Positions 61,513 to 64,000 of a stretch of 64,000 nt of DNA are shown in pieces (positions within the stretch are counted from its first letter, which is position 1; every line of letters starts with the position of its first letter). Source of the DNA: DATIYF01 sp035517775 (GTDB taxonomy: Bacteria; Acidobacteriota; Terriglobia; Terriglobales; Acidobacteriaceae); the NCBI GenBank assembly GCA_035517775.1, contig DATIYF010000129.1, positions 9,025-73,024 on the forward strand. The letters are read 5' to 3'. The notes under the pieces are model-generated. The model saw only the letters and a program-made list of their open reading frames with translations. It was not told the DNA's origin and did not search any database. Both the position numbers and the translations under genes were made by a program.

Positions 61513-61890
61513 ATGCGCGAAGTCATCGCAACCAAAGACGCTCCCCAGGCTATCGGGCCGTATTCGCAGGCCATTCGGGCCAACGGCTTTATTTTCGTTT
61601 CGGGGCAGGTAGCCATTGATCCCGCAACCCAGCAGGTGATCTCGGGGGATGTGGCGGCGCAGACCGAACGCGTGCTGAAGAATCTCGCGGGAATTCTGAA
61701 GGCGGCGGGCAGTGGACTGGAAAAGGTCGCGCGCTCGACTGTTTTCCTCAAGAACATGGGAGACTTCGCTGCCATGAACGAGGTTTATGGCCGGTACTTC
61801 AGCGCTACGCCTCCGGCGCGCTCAACCGTCGAAGTGGCCCGGCTGCCCAAGGACGTGCTGGTTGAGATTGATGTGATTGCGGCGGGGTGA
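61513..61890 (+). CDS. RidA/YjgF-family enamine/imine deaminase
   Basis: 125 residues, full RidA length. REVIATKDAPQAIGPYSQAI is the N-terminal family block; FIFVSGQVAIDP and GDVAAQTERVLKNLAGIL follow, and PPARSTVEVARLPKDVLVEIDV contains the substrate-binding arginine of active RidA proteins. It hydrolyses reactive 2-aminoacrylate and other imines made by pyridoxal enzymes, protecting them from damage. It forms trimers. ATG start after GGAGG. It lies between rel and an FKBP gene with no shared pathway, a common arrangement for RidA. Confidence 0.95.
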   Translation: MREVIATKDAPQAIGPYSQAIRANGFIFVSGQVAIDPATQQVISGDVAAQTERVLKNLAGILKAAGSGLEKVARSTVFLKNMGDFAAMNEVYGRYFSATPPARSTVEVARLPKDVLVEIDVIAAG

Positions 61891-61953
61891 TCTGGTGGAA
61901 ACTCCACGTGCTCTGAGTCCTCTGTGATTGAATTGCGCTAAGGAGAGAGAATC

Positions 61954-62421
61954 ATGCTGAATCGGCTTTTTATCGCAACCATCATTCTGGCGGGGAGCGC
62001 GGCCCTGGCGCAGAGCGGAACGGCGCATCACAAAACCGCCGCGCATCCGGCGAGCAGCGGACCGTCCAAGGTCGTGGGCGAGCCAACCAAGACCGCAGAC
62101 GGTCTGGAATATTGGGACATCAAAGCCGGCGCCGGCGCTGTTGCCGAGCGCGGCTCGACCGTCAAGGTGAACTATACCGGCTGGCTGACCAACGGTAAAA
62201 AGTTCGACAGCTCGATCGGCCGCGGGCCGTTCGAGGTAACTCCGCTGGGTAGCGCGCCGGTGATCAAGGGATGGAATGAAGGCATTCTCGGTATGAAGGT
62301 TGGCGGCAAACGGCAGCTGCGCATTCCGCCGGACCTGGCCTACGGCCCCGGCGGTTATCCGGGCGTGATCCCGCCCAACGCCACCCTGATTTTCGATGTG
62401 ACGCTGCTGAGTGTGAAGTAG
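61954..62421 (+). CDS. Exported FKBP-type peptidyl-prolyl isomerase
   Basis: 155 residues. Signal peptide FIATIILAGSAALAQS; a short basic linker (TAHHKTAAHPASSG) leads into one FKBP domain (about 45-155). VKVNYTGWLTNGKKFDSS, GPFEVTPLGSAPVIKGWNEGI, MKVGGKRQLRIPPDLAYG and PPNATLIFDVTLLSV include the conserved active-site aromatic residues. It speeds proline isomerisation of proteins folding in the periplasm. The ATG is preceded by AAGGAGAGA. Downstream lies a family D hairpin shared with the convergent rpmB. Confidence 0.94.
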   Translation: MLNRLFIATIILAGSAALAQSGTAHHKTAAHPASSGPSKVVGEPTKTADGLEYWDIKAGAGAVAERGSTVKVNYTGWLTNGKKFDSSIGRGPFEVTPLGSAPVIKGWNEGILGMKVGGKRQLRIPPDLAYGPGGYPGVIPPNATLIFDVTLLSVK

Positions 62422-62426
62422 GAGTT

Positions 62427-62486
62427 CCGATTGGAGATTGCCGGTTGCAAAAAGTCCTCGCTCGTCCAGCGGCAATTGCAAATCGG
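62427..62486. repeat. Repeat family D inverted pair
   Basis: CCGATTGGAGATTGCCGG (62427-62444) and CGGCAATTGCAAATCGG (62470-62486) are imperfect complements between fkpB-like gene and rpmB, which converge here. A bidirectional stop for transcription is possible. Confidence 0.5.
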
Positions 62487-62500
62487 CAATTTGGAAATGG

Positions 62501-62689
62501 CTAGGCCTTGACCACTTTGCCGCTGCGCAGGCAGGCGGTGCACACGCGAATACGCTTAGTGGCGCCCTTGACCCGGGCGTGGACCGGGCGCAAGTTGACG
62601 TTCCAGCGCCGCTTAGTCACGTTGTGGGCGTGGCTGATATTGTTGCCGAATTGCGGCCCCTTGCCGCAGATATCACAAACACGTGCCAT
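62501..62689 (-). CDS. rpmB: 50S ribosomal protein L28
   Basis: 62 residues, the normal short form. MARVCDICGKGPQFGNNISH starts the protein; WNVNLRPVHARVKG and VCTACLRSGKVVKA follow. Both CxxC pairs (CDIC, CTAC) are kept, so it is the zinc-binding C+ form; genomes often also carry a zinc-free C- copy for zinc starvation. It stands alone rather than with rpmG. Confidence 0.96.
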   Translation of the reverse strand: MARVCDICGKGPQFGNNISHAHNVTKRRWNVNLRPVHARVKGATKRIRVCTACLRSGKVVKA

Positions 62690-62811
62690 GACATCTCCGA
62701 TCTAGCTTTGGTTCTTAAGATATAAATTTTACCGGAGCTTGGCGTTTTTGGCCACTGGCCAGCTTATCCACCCCTTATGGCCGGGAGATGGCTATCAGGG
62801 CCGAACTTCAC

Positions 62812-62845
62812 TTAGTTTTTAGTTTCTTGTTCCCGGTTCTCAGTT
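62812..62845. repeat. Repeat family F (GTTCTCAGT-like units)
   Basis: TTAGTTTTTAGTTTCTTG then GGTTCTCAGTTGG, upstream of the DUF4149 gene. Confidence 0.4.
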
Positions 62846-62857
62846 GGATAATGAGGC

Positions 62858-63337
62858 ATGTCTCTTCTGCGTTTTTTGATGCTGCTCTCGCTCATCGTTT
62901 GGGTGGGGGCGCTGATTTTCTTCCCCGTGGTTGCGCAGACTGCCTTCAGCGTGCTGCCCAGCACGCACCTGGCCGGCCTGGTGGTCGCGCGGTCGCTGAA
63001 AATACTGCACTGGATGGGAATCGTCTCCGGACTCGCATTTCTCGTGAGCTCAATGCTGTTCAACCGGCTGACCTCAGGCGCGGCGCACGTTTTCGCTGCC
63101 CGGCACCTGCTTATTTGTCTGATGCTGGCGCTCACGCTGGTTTCGCAGTTCGGCATCATCCCCCGCATGGACGCGCTCCGGCTCTCCCTCGGCGGGGATA
63201 TCGCCTCGGTTCCAGTCACTAATCCGGCGCGCGCCCAGTTCGATGCGCTGCATCTATGGTCCACGCGAGTCGAGGGGGGCGTGCTGTTGCTCGGACTGGT
63301 TGCCGCCTACCTCACGGCGTCGGCACTGCGCTCTTAG
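62858..63337 (+). CDS. DUF4149 inner-membrane protein
   Basis: 159 residues with four hydrophobic helices: SLLRFLMLLSLIVWVGALIF, ILHWMGIVSGLAFLVSSMLF, LLICLMLALTLVSQFGIIPR, and VEGGVLLLGLVAAYLTASA. The layout and the FFPVVAQTAFSVLP, IPRMD and FDALHLWSTRVEG motifs match the DUF4149 family (related to TMEM205-like proteins). Function unknown; some relatives are linked to metal or drug tolerance. It precedes the YchF-like GTPase on the same strand after a 69-bp gap. Confidence 0.87.
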   Translation: MSLLRFLMLLSLIVWVGALIFFPVVAQTAFSVLPSTHLAGLVVARSLKILHWMGIVSGLAFLVSSMLFNRLTSGAAHVFAARHLLICLMLALTLVSQFGIIPRMDALRLSLGGDIASVPVTNPARAQFDALHLWSTRVEGGVLLLGLVAAYLTASALRS

Positions 63338-63406
63338 CGGCTGGATTCGCGGTCCTCAATTTTCATTTATCCTCACGATACACGTGAAGTGGACTAATCA
63401 AAATCT

Positions 63407-64000
63407 ATGAAGACCGGCATCATTGGGTTGCCCCAGGTGGGCAAGACGTCGCTGTTTCGCATACTGACGAAGGCACATCTCTCGGAGCATGCCTACGCCA
63501 ATCCGCGCGAGGCGCATGTGGGCGTGGCCAAGGTGCCCGACGAGCGTCTGGACAAGCTGGCCGCGCTGTACAACCCGAAAAAACTGACGCACGCTTCGGT
63601 CGAGTACGTGGATGTTGGCGCCATCGGCCAGGAGGCGCTAAAGGAGACGGCTTATCTCGGCCATCTGCGTAATGTGGATGCCCTGGCGCATGTGCTGCGG
63701 GCCTTCGAGGATGCGGCTATTCCGCACGTGGGGCCGATTGATCCTCTACGGGACCTCAGGAATGTGGAATTCGACTTGATGGTCAGCGACCTGGGCCAGA
63801 TCGAGAAGCGGCTGGAGCGGGTGGAAAAAGATTTGAAGAAGATGCGCTCGGCCGACTTGGAGAAGGAATTCGAACTGCTGACGCGGGCTAAATCTCACCT
63901 GGAATCGGAAAAGCCCTTGCGCGAGCTGGAGATGGACGCTGAAGACAAGAAGCGCTTTCGCGGCTTCATGTTTCTGAGCGAGAAGCCCATGCTTTACGTG
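63407..64000 (+). CDS. YchF/Ola1-like GTPase, divergent (3' end beyond window)
   Basis: The first 198 residues of a P-loop NTPase of the Obg-related YchF branch. G1 reads GIIGLPQVGKTSLF; HVGVAKVPDERLDKLAALYNPKK is a strongly YchF-like block (normally VGVV.VPDPRLDKLA). The expected G3 stretch DIAGLVKGASKGEGLGN is replaced by VDVGAIGQEALKETAYLG, followed by a normal HLRNVDALAHVLRAFED. A helical coiled coil (IEKRLERVEKDLKKMRSADL) follows as in YchF. The C-terminal TGS/DUF933 part is outside. This looks like the second, divergent YchF-type paralogue rather than the housekeeping copy; nucleotide preference may differ. Confidence 0.85.
   Translation, partial: MKTGIIGLPQVGKTSLFRILTKAHLSEHAYANPREAHVGVAKVPDERLDKLAALYNPKKLTHASVEYVDVGAIGQEALKETAYLGHLRNVDALAHVLRAFEDAAIPHVGPIDPLRDLRNVEFDLMVSDLGQIEKRLERVEKDLKKMRSADLEKEFELLTRAKSHLESEKPLRELEMDAEDKKRFRGFMFLSEKPMLYV

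Overview
The window looks like a chromosomal segment of a diderm, GC-rich soil-type bacterium, most likely an Acidobacteriota (Koribacter/Terriglobia-like). This is inferred from a 1200-residue TonB-dependent receptor with an N-terminal carboxypeptidase-regulatory domain, an LpxC gene, many PilZ, GGDEF and HD-GYP signalling proteins, secreted glycoside hydrolases, and abundant short palindromic repeats in the spacers. There is no rRNA operon, CRISPR array, intact insertion sequence or integrase. Two tRNA genes are present: Ser-UGA and Pro-GGG.

Layout. 1-11 kb holds core functions: one partial glutamyl-tRNA synthetase, a c-di-GMP synthesis/degradation protein, a short-chain dehydrogenase, lpxC, a receiver-like PilZ protein, lpdA and lipB. 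11-17 kb holds a lytic transglycosylase, xylulokinase (apparent ATT start), an aldo/keto reductase and a secreted family 2 glycosidase. 17-22 kb is a same-strand set of response regulator, histidine kinase, outer-membrane porin-like protein and cupredoxin. 22-26 kb has fabD, a cytochrome c, a dienelactone hydrolase and an MFS exporter. 26.4-35 kb begins with tRNA-Ser and its duplicated 3' end. It continues with a carbohydrate locus (TonB receptor, GH42 beta-galactosidase, sialate O-acetylesterase) behind a promoter with a LacI-type palindromic operator. 35-40 kb has a PilZ protein, a secreted unknown, tRNA-Pro, RNase R and a bactofilin.

40.6-47.6 kb is the most unusual part, a run of secreted proteins. 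Two related small beta-rich exported proteins are followed by a PapD-like periplasmic chaperone candidate and an outer-membrane beta-barrel candidate with a C-terminal Ig-like domain. The second small protein, the chaperone and the barrel are coupled by ATGA overlaps. A third related subunit is encoded convergently. I read this as a candidate compact chaperone/usher-like surface-assembly system that differs from the classical layout. Next to it lie a secretory-lipase-fold protein that appears to have lost its whole catalytic triad and an unrecognised exported protein.

47.6-64 kb returns to core genes: rplU and rpmA, with a membrane glycosyltransferase wedged before obg; a DUF4118 hybrid histidine kinase ending in PilZ; a DMT transporter; a lone peptide-type ABC ATPase; a second, complete gltX; a TIGR01777-type epimerase; a bifunctional Rel; RidA; FKBP; rpmB; a DUF4149 membrane protein; and the start of a divergent YchF-like GTPase.

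Across the window at least six families of short repeats occupy the spacers, most of them able to form hairpins. One pair lies in frame inside the RNase R gene, and another supplies the apparent start codon of the sialate esterase.
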